Source of the DNA: an uncultured Ruminococcus sp.
Lineage (GTDB): Bacteria; Bacillota; Clostridia; Oscillospirales; Ruminococcaceae
Reading direction: 5' to 3'
DNA length: 64,000 nt
NCBI GenBank assembly: GCA_900545345.1
Contig: UQYQ01000011.1
Span: forward strand, 1-64,000
The first letter of the stretch is position 1; each line of letters opens with the position of its first letter. Of this stretch, positions 35,909-44,722 are shown piece by piece. The position numbers were made by a program, and so were the translations under genes. The notes beneath the pieces are model-generated. The model worked only from the letters and a program-made list of their open reading frames with translations. It had not been told where the DNA came from and searched no databases.

Positions 35909-35946
35909 AAGCACTCATAGGAGAATTTTTCTGTGAGTGCTTTTTT
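35909..35946 (+). terminator. Terminator after pnp
   Basis: AAGCACTCA (from 35909) pairs with TGAGTGCTT (to 35942), followed by T6. Confidence 0.85.
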
Positions 35947-36036
35947 ATTGTCTTGAAAAAACTGCATAAAAATAGTATAATAATTTGTATCACATATTTC
36001 ACCTTTAATTCATATGATGAATCAGAGGTGAGGAAA

Positions 36037-36372
36037 ATGGGTCAGTTTTTTACAGCAGTGTTTTTGATTGTTTTTGTTTTGTCACTTATTTATGTTGTGA
36101 AGAAGCTTCTGGATTCGGAAAAAAGTAATGTGAAATATAGAAAATTTGTAATTATTCCTATTAAAAATGATATGGCTGATATTGCAAAAACAATTAAGTC
36201 GGCGTATTGGGATAATAATTTTAATAATGCAGTAAATGAAGTGCTGATATATCCTTTAGAACCGATTAGCGAAGAGTGTTCAAATATTCTTGAAGAAGTC
36301 TGCGATGAACTTGAAGGAGTAAGTGTAGCTGAAAAGAATAAACTAGAGGAATATATCAGTTCAAAATCATAG
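36037..36372 (+). CDS. Single-pass membrane protein, unknown function
   Basis: 111 residues. ATG 36037 follows GAGGTGAGG; the frame is open further upstream but has no good site there. One N-terminal helix (FFTAVFLIVFVLSLIYVVKKL) is followed by a cytoplasmic-looking domain (IPIKNDMADIAKTIKSAYWD), acidic at the C-terminus. No family is recognised. Between pnp and recD2. Confidence 0.6.
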   Translation: MGQFFTAVFLIVFVLSLIYVVKKLLDSEKSNVKYRKFVIIPIKNDMADIAKTIKSAYWDNNFNNAVNEVLIYPLEPISEECSNILEEVCDELEGVSVAEKNKLEEYISSKS

Positions 36373-36379
36373 AATGTGT

Positions 36380-36440
36380 GTGAAAAACTTTTCACGTTTT
36401 GCGTCAGTTATGATTTATGTTGATGTCAAAAGGGTATGGT
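36380..36440 (+). ncRNA. Possible reduced relative of the leader element before recD2
   Basis: GTGAAAA/TTTTCAC forms a hairpin followed directly by GTTTTG, like the right side of hairpin 1 plus GTTTTGAG in copies A-C. The later stems are weak (GCGTCA with TGATGT, using G-T pairs). It ends shortly before the recD2 ATG. Confidence 0.3.
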
Positions 36441-36446
36441 GTTTAA

Positions 36447-38699
36447 ATGAGTGGTAAAGAGCTTTGCCAAATTGAAGGTACAGTGGACTGTGTTGTATAT
36501 AATAATGAAGAAAACGGGTTTGCCGTTTTGACACTTGATGCAGACGGCGAGCCGGTTACAGTTGTCGGTGAAATCGGAAATGTTGATGAGGGTGAGGATT
36601 TATCATTAACAGGTGAATTTGTAAATCATCCAAAGTTCGGGGAACAGTTTAAGGTTACATTATGTGAGCGTAAAATGCCGACAACAGCGTTAGCTATAAG
36701 AAAATATCTGTCAAGCGGTGCTATCAAGGGCATAGGACCTGTGATGGCCGGTAAAATTGTCGATGAGTTCGGTAATATGACACTGGAAATTATGGAGAAA
36801 GAACCGTACAGGCTATGCGAAGTCGAGGGTATAACTAAGAAAAAGTGTCAGAAAATTTCTGATGAGTTTAAAAATGTAAACGGTGTACGCTTGCTGATGG
36901 GATACTTATCAAAGTTCGGAATTCCTGCGGGATATGGTGCAAAAGCGTGGAAAAGATGGGGGCAGCCTACAGAGGACATAATCAGGAATAATCCTTATGT
37001 TCTATGTGCTGTCGGAATTGAACTTCCTTTTTTTAAAGCAGATGAAATGGCAGCTGCTATAGAACTGCCAAAAGACAATGAAAATCGTATTCGTGCAGGA
37101 ATAACAAATGTTCTTATTCAAAATTCATATGCAGGACACACATGTCTTCCTGAAGATAAGCTAAGAGATATAACCTGCAAGTTTTTAGAGATTGAAGAAG
37201 ATAAATTCAATGAGGTTTTAGAAGAAGAAATAAAAGAAGAGAATCTTTTCGTTTTCACGAAGAAAACAAGACCTTTTATTTTGCTCAAAGATTTTTATAC
37301 TGCTGAGAATTATATATCAAGACGGCTGAGCATAATGAAAGAATGCCTGTATGACAGTAAGATTAATTATGATGAAATTATCGCTTTAGCCGAGGAACAA
37401 AATGATATAAGGTATGAAGAACTTCAGAAAAAAGCGATAAACACAGCACTTTCATGTGGTTTTCTCGTTATGACCGGTGGTCCGGGAACGGGAAAGACAA
37501 CTACACTGAATGCCATTATATCACTTTTTGAACAGCAGGGACTGAATGTTTTGATAACTGCTCCTACAGGGCGGGCGGCTAAAAGAATATCTGACCTGAC
37601 CGGATATGAAGCAAAAACTATACATAGAATGCTGGAAGTTAAGTTTTCTGACGGTGACAGACCTCATTTCAATCATAATGAAAACAATCTTCTTGACTGT
37701 GATGTTATGATAATCGATGAAATGTCAATGGTCGATTCATTGCTTTTTGAAGCACTTTTAAGGGCAATTCCGATGACTTGTAAGCTTATTATGGTAGGTG
37801 ACAGCGACCAGCTTCCGTCAGTCGGTGCCGGAAATGTTTTGAAGGATATTATAGACAGCGAAGTTGTACCTGTTATAACATTAAAAGAAATATTCAGGCA
37901 GGCGAGTCAAAGCTCAATAATTGTAAATGCTCATAAGATTGTCAGAGGGGAACATATTGATTTGAGCCAAAAGGATAACGATTTTTTCTTTTTTCAAAGA
38001 CTAAAGCATGACGATTTGCAGTCATTAGTGGTTCAGCTTACTAAGGACAGGCTTCCCAAAGCTTATGGATATTCACCGATTGATGATATACAGATTTTGT
38101 CACCAACCAGAAAAGGACCCTCAGGAACAGTTGAACTTAATAAAAAGCTTCAGGCAGAACTTAACCCGCCTTCAAAAGAAAAATCGGAAATTAAAACATT
38201 TCAATACATATACCGAGTCGGAGATAAGGTTATGCAGACAAAGAATAACTATGATATTGTGTGGTCAAAGGACTTAGGTGACGGTGTAAAAGAAAACGGT
38301 TCGGGGATTTTTAACGGTGATATAGGTATTATAATTGCAGCAAACAAGTACACCGGAATTATTACAATAGATTTTGAAGGAAGAATATGCAATTATACGG
38401 TATCTATGCTTGAACATTTGGATTTAGCTTATGCTGTAACTGTACACAAAAGTCAGGGAAGCGAGTTTGATGTCGTTATTCTCACGGTATTTGGCGGATT
38501 TGACAAGCTTTACTATAGAAATTTGCTTTATACGGCAGTTACACGGGCAAAAAAGCTTTTAATTATAGTCGGTTCAGCTAAAAAGCTGGACTATATGATT
38601 GAAAACAACAGAAGAACATTAAGATATACGGTGCTTAAAAATATGCTTATTCAGGACGGTAATTCAGATGAACTTACAGAAGAAATTGATTTTGAATAA
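36447..38699 (+). CDS. recD2: SF1B DNA helicase RecD2
   Basis: 5'-3' helicase of replication and repair, 750 residues. An N-terminal OB-like and HhH region (about 1-330; IKGIGPVMAGKIV, CEVEGITKKKCQKI) precedes the helicase core: Walker A TGGPGTGKTTT, Walker B MIIDEMSM, VGDSDQLPSVGAGNVL, and motif V/VI AYAVTVHKSQGSEFD, LYTAVTRAKKLL. The long N-terminal region and absence of RecB/C nearby fit RecD2. comF overlaps its 3' end by 32 bases. Confidence 0.93.
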   Translation: MSGKELCQIEGTVDCVVYNNEENGFAVLTLDADGEPVTVVGEIGNVDEGEDLSLTGEFVNHPKFGEQFKVTLCERKMPTTALAIRKYLSSGAIKGIGPVMAGKIVDEFGNMTLEIMEKEPYRLCEVEGITKKKCQKISDEFKNVNGVRLLMGYLSKFGIPAGYGAKAWKRWGQPTEDIIRNNPYVLCAVGIELPFFKADEMAAAIELPKDNENRIRAGITNVLIQNSYAGHTCLPEDKLRDITCKFLEIEEDKFNEVLEEEIKEENLFVFTKKTRPFILLKDFYTAENYISRRLSIMKECLYDSKINYDEIIALAEEQNDIRYEELQKKAINTALSCGFLVMTGGPGTGKTTTLNAIISLFEQQGLNVLITAPTGRAAKRISDLTGYEAKTIHRMLEVKFSDGDRPHFNHNENNLLDCDVMIIDEMSMVDSLLFEALLRAIPMTCKLIMVGDSDQLPSVGAGNVLKDIIDSEVVPVITLKEIFRQASQSSIIVNAHKIVRGEHIDLSQKDNDFFFFQRLKHDDLQSLVVQLTKDRLPKAYGYSPIDDIQILSPTRKGPSGTVELNKKLQAELNPPSKEKSEIKTFQYIYRVGDKVMQTKNNYDIVWSKDLGDGVKENGSGIFNGDIGIIIAANKYTGIITIDFEGRICNYTVSMLEHLDLAYAVTVHKSQGSEFDVVILTVFGGFDKLYYRNLLYTAVTRAKKLLIIVGSAKKLDYMIENNRRTLRYTVLKNMLIQDGNSDELTEEIDFE

Positions 38700-39396
38700 T
38701 ATAAAAAAGTATGTACTTGATATTTTCTTTCCTAACAGATGTCCTTTCTGCGGCAAAGTAATCAAATGGAACGAAAATTGCTGTGAAAAATGTTTTGCCG
38801 AAATACCTTATATTACTACTGAGTATTGTAAAAAATGCGGAAAAGAAAACTGCATTTGCAGTGAGGTTCAAATCAGTTATGACGGATGTGCAAGTGTAAC
38901 ATATTACAGTGGTATTATAAAAGATGGAATTGTAAAGTTTAAAACCGATAAAGCACTGAATTTGGTTGATGTTTTTGAAAGCGATTTGTATAATAATCTT
39001 AACAGAATTACTGATATAAGCAATATTGATTTTGTAACATTCGTTCCAATGAATAAGTCAGCAAAACATTCAAGGGGATATAATCAGGCAGAAGTAATTG
39101 CCGGAAAGATTTCAAAGAGTATATGCAAACCTGTAATTTCTGATATTTTAATAAAATCCAAAAATGATATAATACAGCATGAACTCAACAGAAATGAGAG
39201 AAGAATGATGGTCAAAGGTTTATTTGACTTCAATCGCAAATTTATAAAAGCCGTTAAGGGAAAAAATATATTATTGTGTGATGATATAATTACAACAGGA
39301 AGTACGCTTAACGAGTGTGCATCTGTATTAAAACAAAACGGAGCAGAGTCTGTATACTGTATTACTATAGCTTCTACACAGTTAGTTAAAATCTGA
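38668..39396 (+). CDS. comF: ComF family phosphoribosyltransferase-like protein
   Basis: 242 residues. An N-terminal zinc-ribbon (CPFCGK, CCEKCF, CKKCGKENCIC) and a C-terminal PRTase domain with the PRPP loop ILLCDDIITTGSTLNEC and FVTFVPMNKSAKHSRGYNQ, the ComF layout. ComF helps DNA uptake in naturally competent species. ATG 38668 lies inside recD2; TTG 38689 is an alternative start. Confidence 0.88.
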   Translation: MNLQKKLILNNIKKYVLDIFFPNRCPFCGKVIKWNENCCEKCFAEIPYITTEYCKKCGKENCICSEVQISYDGCASVTYYSGIIKDGIVKFKTDKALNLVDVFESDLYNNLNRITDISNIDFVTFVPMNKSAKHSRGYNQAEVIAGKISKSICKPVISDILIKSKNDIIQHELNRNERRMMVKGLFDFNRKFIKAVKGKNILLCDDIITTGSTLNECASVLKQNGAESVYCITIASTQLVKI

Positions 39397-39493
39397 ATTC
39401 AAAATAAAAAAATTCATATTAATATAAGTGTAAGTTAAGAAACTGTTTATATTTAAAAAAGCGTATAAAAAAAGACTGAATTATTATTAAAGT

Positions 39494-39511
39494 TTGTGTA
39501 AAAAATAACAA
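39494..39511 (+). promoter_or_regulatory. Candidate Rex box upstream of oadGB
   Basis: TTGTGTAAAAAATAACAA matches 11 of the 14 fixed positions of the Rex operator TTGTTAAnnnnTTAACAA and lies 8 bases before the -35 box. rex itself is 2.6 kb downstream on the other strand. Confidence 0.4.
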
Positions 39512-39519
39512 TAAACCTA

Positions 39520-39548
39520 TTGAAAAATAACTCGAATTAGGTTATAAT
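39520..39548 (+). promoter_or_regulatory. Sigma-A promoter of oadGB
   Basis: TTGAAA (39520-39525), 17 bases, TATAAT (39543-39548), 39 bases before the oadG ATG. Confidence 0.65.
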
Positions 39549-39587
39549 TATTTAGAATGATATTACATTAAAGGGAGATATTTAATA

Positions 39588-40007
39588 ATGAATTTGATAA
39601 GTTCCTGTTCCTTGCATGCTGAAGAAATTGAAATGAACTTAGAGTATGTATCATCTGTTGTTATAACCGGAATAACAGTTGTATTTATAGCATTGATTTT
39701 ATTGGTTTTAATATTATATGTTTTTGGTTTCATTTCAAATATGAAAACAAAGTCGGCTAACAAGAAAAAAGCAATAAAAAGTGCTGATAAAACTGATGAC
39801 AAAGCAACGGCCGGTATAAAAATGACAAATGCACCTATTATTGACGACGGAATAGAGGAAGAAATAGTTGCTGTTATTTCTGCTGCGATTGCAGCAATGA
39901 GTGAAAAAAGCGGCAAAAAGCTTATGCTCAAAAGCATAAAAGCTTCCAAACCTCAAAGAAGTGCGTGGGCAGCTGCAGGACTTATTGATAACACTCGACC
40001 ATTTTAA
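39588..40007 (+). CDS. oadG: OadG-family sodium pump decarboxylase gamma subunit
   Basis: 139 residues. One transmembrane helix (about 22-47, SSVVITGITVVFIALILLVLI) is followed by a Lys/Ala-rich linker and a C-terminal segment (EEEIVAVISAAIAAMSE, PQRSAWAAAGLIDNTRPF) typical of OadG/MmdD/GcdC proteins. It anchors the soluble carboxyltransferase to the membrane pump. RBS AAAGGGAG. Directly before the beta subunit; no carboxyltransferase or biotin carrier gene is in the window. Confidence 0.82.
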   Translation: MNLISSCSLHAEEIEMNLEYVSSVVITGITVVFIALILLVLILYVFGFISNMKTKSANKKKAIKSADKTDDKATAGIKMTNAPIIDDGIEEEIVAVISAAIAAMSEKSGKKLMLKSIKASKPQRSAWAAAGLIDNTRPF

Positions 40008-40025
40008 TGAAAGGACAATCGAAAC

Positions 40026-41234
40026 ATGATACAAAACTTTCTTGATACTTTAAATGATTTGGCACATTCTTCAGGTTTTACAGGTTTTATCGCTGACGGC
40101 GGCTGGAAAGCACTGATTATGATAGGTATATCGTTTATTTTCATGTACTTGGCAATTGCAAAAGGATTTGAGCCTCTGCTTCTTTTGCCTATCGCATTCG
40201 GTATGCTTTTAACTAACCTTCCGTTTACAGAAATGTATCACCCGGACCTTTGGAAGATAACGGGTGAGGGCATTGATTTCGGTAAGGTTTTGCATGACGG
40301 CGGATTGCTTGATATACTTTATATGGGTGTCAAGCTTCAGTTATATCCTCCGCTTATATTCCTGGGCATAGGTGCTATGACTGACTTTGCTCCGCTGATT
40401 GCCAATCCTAAGAGCTTTTTGCTCGGTGCTGCTGCACAGGGCGGAATTTTCTTCACCTTTATCGGTGCTGCTGTATTAGGATTTTCTGCTGCTGAGGCAG
40501 GTTCAATCGCAATTATAGGCGGTGCAGACGGACCTACTGCAATTTATGTTTCATCCAAGCTTTTATCTTCAGGCGGTTTTAAAATCGATACCGGAACAAT
40601 AGCACTTGCAGCGTACACTTACATGGCATTAGTTCCTATTATACAGCCTCCTATTATGAAAGGCTTAACAACGAAAAAAGAACGTTCAATTGTTATGGGT
40701 CAATTAAGACCTGTTTCTAAAACAGAAAAGGTTATTTTCCCGATAGCTGTTACAATAGTTATATCGTTGTTGGTTCCGTCGGCTGCTCCTCTTGTTGGTA
40801 TGCTTATGCTCGGTAATCTTCTGAAAGAGAGCGGAGTTTGTGACAGACTGGTTAAAACAGCACAAAATGAACTTATGAACATCATAACTATTTTCTTAGG
40901 TGTTTCTGTCGGAGCAACAACAACAGCAGATAAAATTGTTAATAAGGAGTTTTTGGGCGTTATTCTTTTGGGTGTAGCTGCATTCTGTTTAGGTACAGCT
41001 TGCGGTGTATTATTCGGAAAGATTATGTGTGTTGTTACTAAGGGAAAGGTGAATCCGCTTATAGGTTCAGCCGGCGTTTCTGCCGTACCTATGGCAGCAA
41101 GGGTTTCCCAAAAAGTAGGACAGCAGGAAAACCCTACAAACTATTTGTTAATGCATGCAATGGGACCTAATGTAGCCGGAGTAATCGGTTCAGCAGTTGC
41201 TGCCGGTGTTCTCTTGAGTATTATTCCGTATTAA
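40026..41234 (+). CDS. oadB: Sodium-translocating decarboxylase beta subunit
   Basis: 402 residues, polytopic membrane protein of the OadB/MmdB/GcdB family that couples decarboxylation of a carboxybiotin to sodium export. Signature segments seen: FLGIGAMTDFAPLIANPKS, the conserved GGADGPTAIYVSSKL, and HAMGPNVAGVIGSA. Which acid is decarboxylated (oxaloacetate, methylmalonyl-CoA or glutaconyl-CoA) cannot be read from this subunit. Confidence 0.9.
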   Translation: MIQNFLDTLNDLAHSSGFTGFIADGGWKALIMIGISFIFMYLAIAKGFEPLLLLPIAFGMLLTNLPFTEMYHPDLWKITGEGIDFGKVLHDGGLLDILYMGVKLQLYPPLIFLGIGAMTDFAPLIANPKSFLLGAAAQGGIFFTFIGAAVLGFSAAEAGSIAIIGGADGPTAIYVSSKLLSSGGFKIDTGTIALAAYTYMALVPIIQPPIMKGLTTKKERSIVMGQLRPVSKTEKVIFPIAVTIVISLLVPSAAPLVGMLMLGNLLKESGVCDRLVKTAQNELMNIITIFLGVSVGATTTADKIVNKEFLGVILLGVAAFCLGTACGVLFGKIMCVVTKGKVNPLIGSAGVSAVPMAARVSQKVGQQENPTNYLLMHAMGPNVAGVIGSAVAAGVLLSIIPY

Positions 41235-41255
41235 AGAAAATAATTAAATAAAAAG

Positions 41256-41290
41256 AGCGGAGCAGCAAAACGCTTCGCTTATTTTTTACT
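41256..41290 (+). terminator. Terminator after oadB
   Basis: AGCGGAGC (41256-41263) pairs with GCTTCGCT (41272-41279, one G-T pair), followed by TTATTTTTT. Confidence 0.8.
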
Positions 41291-41313
41291 TTTTTAAATT
41301 TGAGGTGTTTAAT

Positions 41314-41898
41314 TTGAAAGGCAGTAAATTTTTTGCTATCATATCCAGAATGAAATATATAAACCGATGGAGTCTTATGAGAAATACAGTTACTGAAAAT
41401 ATAAGTGAACATTCACTTGATGTTGCATTTATTGCACATCTTCTGGCAGTGTTAAGAAATAAAAGGTTTGGGGGAAATGTTAATCCTGAAAGAGTAGCAG
41501 TTTTGGCTATGTATCACGATGTAACTGAAATACTTACAGGTGATCTTCCTACGCCTATTAAATATTACAATAATGATATTAAGTCAGTTTATTCTGATAT
41601 AGAAAGCAAGGCTAGCAAACAGCTTTTATCATATTTACCGGATGATATAAGAGATGTTTATGAGCCGCTTTTGCGTGCTGATGAAAGTGAATCAGAATGC
41701 TGGAAACTTGTAAAAGCAGCTGATAAAATTTCAGCGCTTATTAAATGCGTTGAAGAAAGACAAATGGGTAACAGTGACTTTGAAGATGCTGAAAATTCAA
41801 CAGTAAAATCGATTAGAGCAATGAAAATTAAGGAAGCAGATGTTTTTTTAGAAGAGTTCATGCCTTTGTATGGCTTGACTCTTGATAAACAAACTTAA
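41314..41898 (+). CDS. HD-domain 5'-nucleotidase-like protein (YfbR-like)
   Basis: 194 residues. HD metal residues: ISEHSLDVAFIAH (His), AMYHDVTEIL (His-Asp), LLRADESESECWKLVKAADKISALI (Asp), and RMKYINRWSLM, the R...W segment of YfbR-type dNMP phosphatases. TTG 41314 is preferred as start because GAGGTG lies 6 bases upstream; GTG 41305 sits inside that site. The 185 bases after it hold no gene. Confidence 0.8.
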   Translation: MKGSKFFAIISRMKYINRWSLMRNTVTENISEHSLDVAFIAHLLAVLRNKRFGGNVNPERVAVLAMYHDVTEILTGDLPTPIKYYNNDIKSVYSDIESKASKQLLSYLPDDIRDVYEPLLRADESESECWKLVKAADKISALIKCVEERQMGNSDFEDAENSTVKSIRAMKIKEADVFLEEFMPLYGLTLDKQT

Positions 41899-42053
41899 CC
41901 GGCAGGGGTGAACCTTGCACGCATTCTGCCTTTGTGAAACTTGATAAGAGTGTAAACTTTTGAACAACGGCAGACTTTACATTCAATAATAGAACAAATT
42001 GGCGAGCATATGACCGAGTTATATATATCCGGACATTTAATATAGAGACCAAA

Positions 42054-42083
42054 AAAAGCCTCTCAAGTTTTGAGAGGCTTTTT
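42054..42083. terminator. Bidirectional terminator between yfbR-like gene and rex
   Basis: AAGCCTCTCAA pairs with TTGAGAGGCTT around a three-base loop, with A-run on the left and T-run on the right, so it can end the minus-strand acn-icd-rex transcript and plus-strand transcription. Confidence 0.85.
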
Positions 42084-42725
42084 CTATTGATTTTTAGTTT
42101 TGTATGTAAGTGTCAGCAGGCTGTCACCTAAATGAACATTTTCAACAACAATATTATCAAAGTGAAGATTCAAATCAAAGTGTGAAAAATTCCAAAATGA
42201 TTTTACACCAAGTTCAATCAGTTTTTTTGCAATTTCAAAAGCATTTGATTTTGGAATGCAGAGAATTGCAATAGAGGGTGAATTTTCTTTGCAATATTGT
42301 TCAACTTGGTTTATATCAGAAACTTCAATGCCTGCAATACTTTTCCCGATAATATTAGAATCAATATCGAAGATTGCATTTAGCTTACAGCCTTTTTTTT
42401 CAAAGCTTATTTGAGAAGCTATAGCCGTTCCTAAATTTCCTGCACCTATTAAAATAGCTTTATATTCTTTGTTGACACCTAATATGTTGCCTATTTCATC
42501 ATGCAGAGCTTTTATGTTATAGCCGTATCCCTGCTGACCGAATCCTCCAAAGCAGTTTAAATCCTGACGAATTTGTGAAGCTGTAGTTTTCATACGTTCA
42601 GCTAAACCTTTTGAAGAAATACGTTCAACATTTTCTGTCATTAGCTCTTCAAGATAAGAATAATATCTAGGCAATCTTTTAATGACTGAGGCCGAAATAC
42701 TATTATTCTTAGCCACTAATCTCAT
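42084..42725 (-). CDS. rex: Redox-sensing transcriptional repressor Rex
   Basis: Senses the NADH/NAD ratio and represses fermentation and electron-transfer genes when NADH is low. 213 residues: an N-terminal winged helix (SSKGLAERMKTTASQIRQDL, GGFGQQGYGYN, which contacts DNA) and a Rossmann domain (AILIGAGNLGTAIASQ) with a domain-swap C-terminal helix. Last gene of the minus-strand run acn-unknown-icd-rex, 45 bases after icd, so it is probably transcribed from the acn promoter, which has a Rex box. Confidence 0.93.
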   Translation of the reverse strand: MRLVAKNNSISASVIKRLPRYYSYLEELMTENVERISSKGLAERMKTTASQIRQDLNCFGGFGQQGYGYNIKALHDEIGNILGVNKEYKAILIGAGNLGTAIASQISFEKKGCKLNAIFDIDSNIIGKSIAGIEVSDINQVEQYCKENSPSIAILCIPKSNAFEIAKKLIELGVKSFWNFSHFDLNLHFDNIVVENVHLGDSLLTLTYKTKNQ

Positions 42726-42769
42726 CCCTTAATTTTATAAATTATAGATTATTCTTTTAAAAGCCGGCT

Positions 42770-43990
42770 TTATGCGTTGACAAGTGTATTTAAGCGTTTT
42801 CCGATTTCTTTTAAGAATGTTTCGGAATCGACTTTTGTTTTATTTTCAAGACTTGAAAGAAGATAAAGGTCACCGGTCATAACACCGTCTTCAATAGTCT
42901 GAATAGTAGCTTTTTCAAGTTTGTCTGCAAATTCGACTAAATCAGGTGTATTGTCAAGTTCTCCTCTTTTTCTTAATGCACCGCTCCAAGCAAAAATTGT
43001 TGCAACTGAGTTCGTTGAAGTTTCTTCACCCTTTAGATACTTGTAATAGTGTCTTTGAACTGTACCGTGAGCAGCTTCATATTCATAGATTCCGTCAGGA
43101 GAAACCAAAACAGAAGTCATCATAGCGAGTGAGCCGTAAGCGGTTGAAACCATGTCAGACATAACATCACCGTCGTAATTTTTGCAGGCCCAGATATATC
43201 CGCCGTTTGAACGGATAACTCTAGCTACAGCGTCGTCAATTAAAGTATAGAAATATTCAATGCCTGCAGCTTCATATTTTTCTTTATATTCGTTATCGTA
43301 TATTTCCTGGAAAATATCTTTAAACCTGTGGTCATACTTCTTTGAAATAGTATCTTTAGTAGCAAACCAAACATCTTGTTTCAGGTCAAGACCATAGTTC
43401 AGACACGCTCTGGCAAAACCTGCGATACTCTCGTCTTTATTGTGCATTCCCTGAATAACACCGTCACTATCGGTGAAATTGTAAATAAGCTCTCTTGATT
43501 CATTACCGTCCTTGTCAGTAACAACAAGCTCAGCCTTTGAATCTTTATCAACACGGATTTCTGCATTTTTATAAACATCACCATAAGCATGACGAGCAAT
43601 TGTAATTGGCTTTGTCCATGTTGGAATATACGGAGAAATGCCCTTGACAATAATAGGTGTTCTGAAAACAGTTCCGTCAAGAATTGCTCTGATAGTGCCG
43701 TTAGGGGATTTCCACATTTCTTTCAGGTTGTATTCGGGCATTCTTGCGGCATTAGGTGTAATTGTAGCACATTTAACGGCAACACCGTATTTTTTTGTTG
43801 CCTCAGCACTATCGAAAGTAACCCGGTCATTTGTTTCGTTTCTATGCTTCAGACCTAGATCATAATATTCACAGTTAAGGTCAACATAAGGTTCAAGAAG
43901 AATTTCTTTAATCCATTTCCAAAGAATTCTTGTCATTTCGTCTCCGTCCATTTCGACTAGGGGAGTTTTCATTTTAATTTTTTCTGCCAT
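42770..43990 (-). CDS. icd: NADP-dependent isocitrate dehydrogenase, eukaryote-type
   Basis: Oxidises isocitrate to 2-oxoglutarate with NADPH formation. 406 residues, in the class of dimeric IDH also found in eukaryotes: VEMDGDEMTRILWKWIK, KCATITPNAARM, KSPNGTIRAILDGTVFR (substrate Ser and Arg), CKNYDGDVMSDMVSTAYGSL (metal Asp) and EAAHGTVQRHY (NADP). GGAGG precedes ATG 43990. Paired here with aconitase, giving the right-hand oxidative arm for glutamate precursor supply; citrate synthase is not in the window. Confidence 0.95.
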   Translation of the reverse strand: MAEKIKMKTPLVEMDGDEMTRILWKWIKEILLEPYVDLNCEYYDLGLKHRNETNDRVTFDSAEATKKYGVAVKCATITPNAARMPEYNLKEMWKSPNGTIRAILDGTVFRTPIIVKGISPYIPTWTKPITIARHAYGDVYKNAEIRVDKDSKAELVVTDKDGNESRELIYNFTDSDGVIQGMHNKDESIAGFARACLNYGLDLKQDVWFATKDTISKKYDHRFKDIFQEIYDNEYKEKYEAAGIEYFYTLIDDAVARVIRSNGGYIWACKNYDGDVMSDMVSTAYGSLAMMTSVLVSPDGIYEYEAAHGTVQRHYYKYLKGEETSTNSVATIFAWSGALRKRGELDNTPDLVEFADKLEKATIQTIEDGVMTGDLYLLSSLENKTKVDSETFLKEIGKRLNTLVNA

Positions 43991-44019
43991 ATAAGTTTCC
44001 TCCGTATTAAAAATTTGTT

Positions 44020-44649
44020 TTATTCATTCCACATCCACACAATAAATATCTGATTAATACTTTCAACATTTACAGGACAGGTTTGATAATCATTTATATT
44101 ATTTTCTTTTAAATATTCTTCAAACTGGCTGAACTGTCCGCTTCCTGAAAAGTCAAGACTGAAATTAAAATCACCCTTTGAAGAATAATTCATCTTCTCA
44201 TCCTGCATATCCTTTTTATAGGTTTCAAGGTTTAGAGAATCACATCTCTTTAAGCATTTATAGCTTTTATCTTCACCTGAACCTTTGATTTGAATATATG
44301 ACGCCGAAAGCATATCACTGTCTTTAAAAACATAAACAAAGTGGTTATCGTCAACCTTTATATCTTCAATTATTTGGACATTTGAATTCCCCGAAGAAGT
44401 TAAAACATCAGTTATCTCTGCTTTAAAGCTGAAAACATTTATATACAAAACAATATAAGCAGCAATTAATACCACCAATATACAAATCAATATAACAAGA
44501 ATTGATAACCCACTTGATTTTTGCTTTGAATTTTTATTTGGATAGTGGTTCTGTACTGGGTTTTGCGGGTGATTATAATAGCCGTTTGGGTTTGTTCTGT
44601 ATCTATAATCAGAATTTGGTGGTGGAATTCTTCCTTTTCTCTTCATCAT
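44020..44649 (-). CDS. Single-pass membrane protein, unknown function
   Basis: 209 residues. The N-terminus is Pro/Asn/Tyr-rich and basic (PPPNSDYRYRTNPNGYYNHP), then one helix (SILVILICILVVLIAAYIVLY, about 48-70), then an outward domain (ITDVLTSSGNSNVQIIEDIKVD). No family is recognised. It sits between acn and icd with gaps of 74 and 30 bases, so it is likely co-transcribed. Confidence 0.65.
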   Translation of the reverse strand: MMKRKGRIPPPNSDYRYRTNPNGYYNHPQNPVQNHYPNKNSKQKSSGLSILVILICILVVLIAAYIVLYINVFSFKAEITDVLTSSGNSNVQIIEDIKVDDNHFVYVFKDSDMLSASYIQIKGSGEDKSYKCLKRCDSLNLETYKKDMQDEKMNYSSKGDFNFSLDFSGSGQFSQFEEYLKENNINDYQTCPVNVESINQIFIVWMWNE

Positions 44650-44722
44650 AGATATGCTCAGACTCCTTTTTACATCTTCTGATTTATCATGATTTTAATA
44701 AGCGGGAGATGTTCAAATTAAT

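Noticed and set aside
41899..42053. Structured RNA after the HD nucleotidase gene (GGCAG...CTGCC)
   Set aside because: Only one five-base pairing with a long loop and no second copy; too weak to list.
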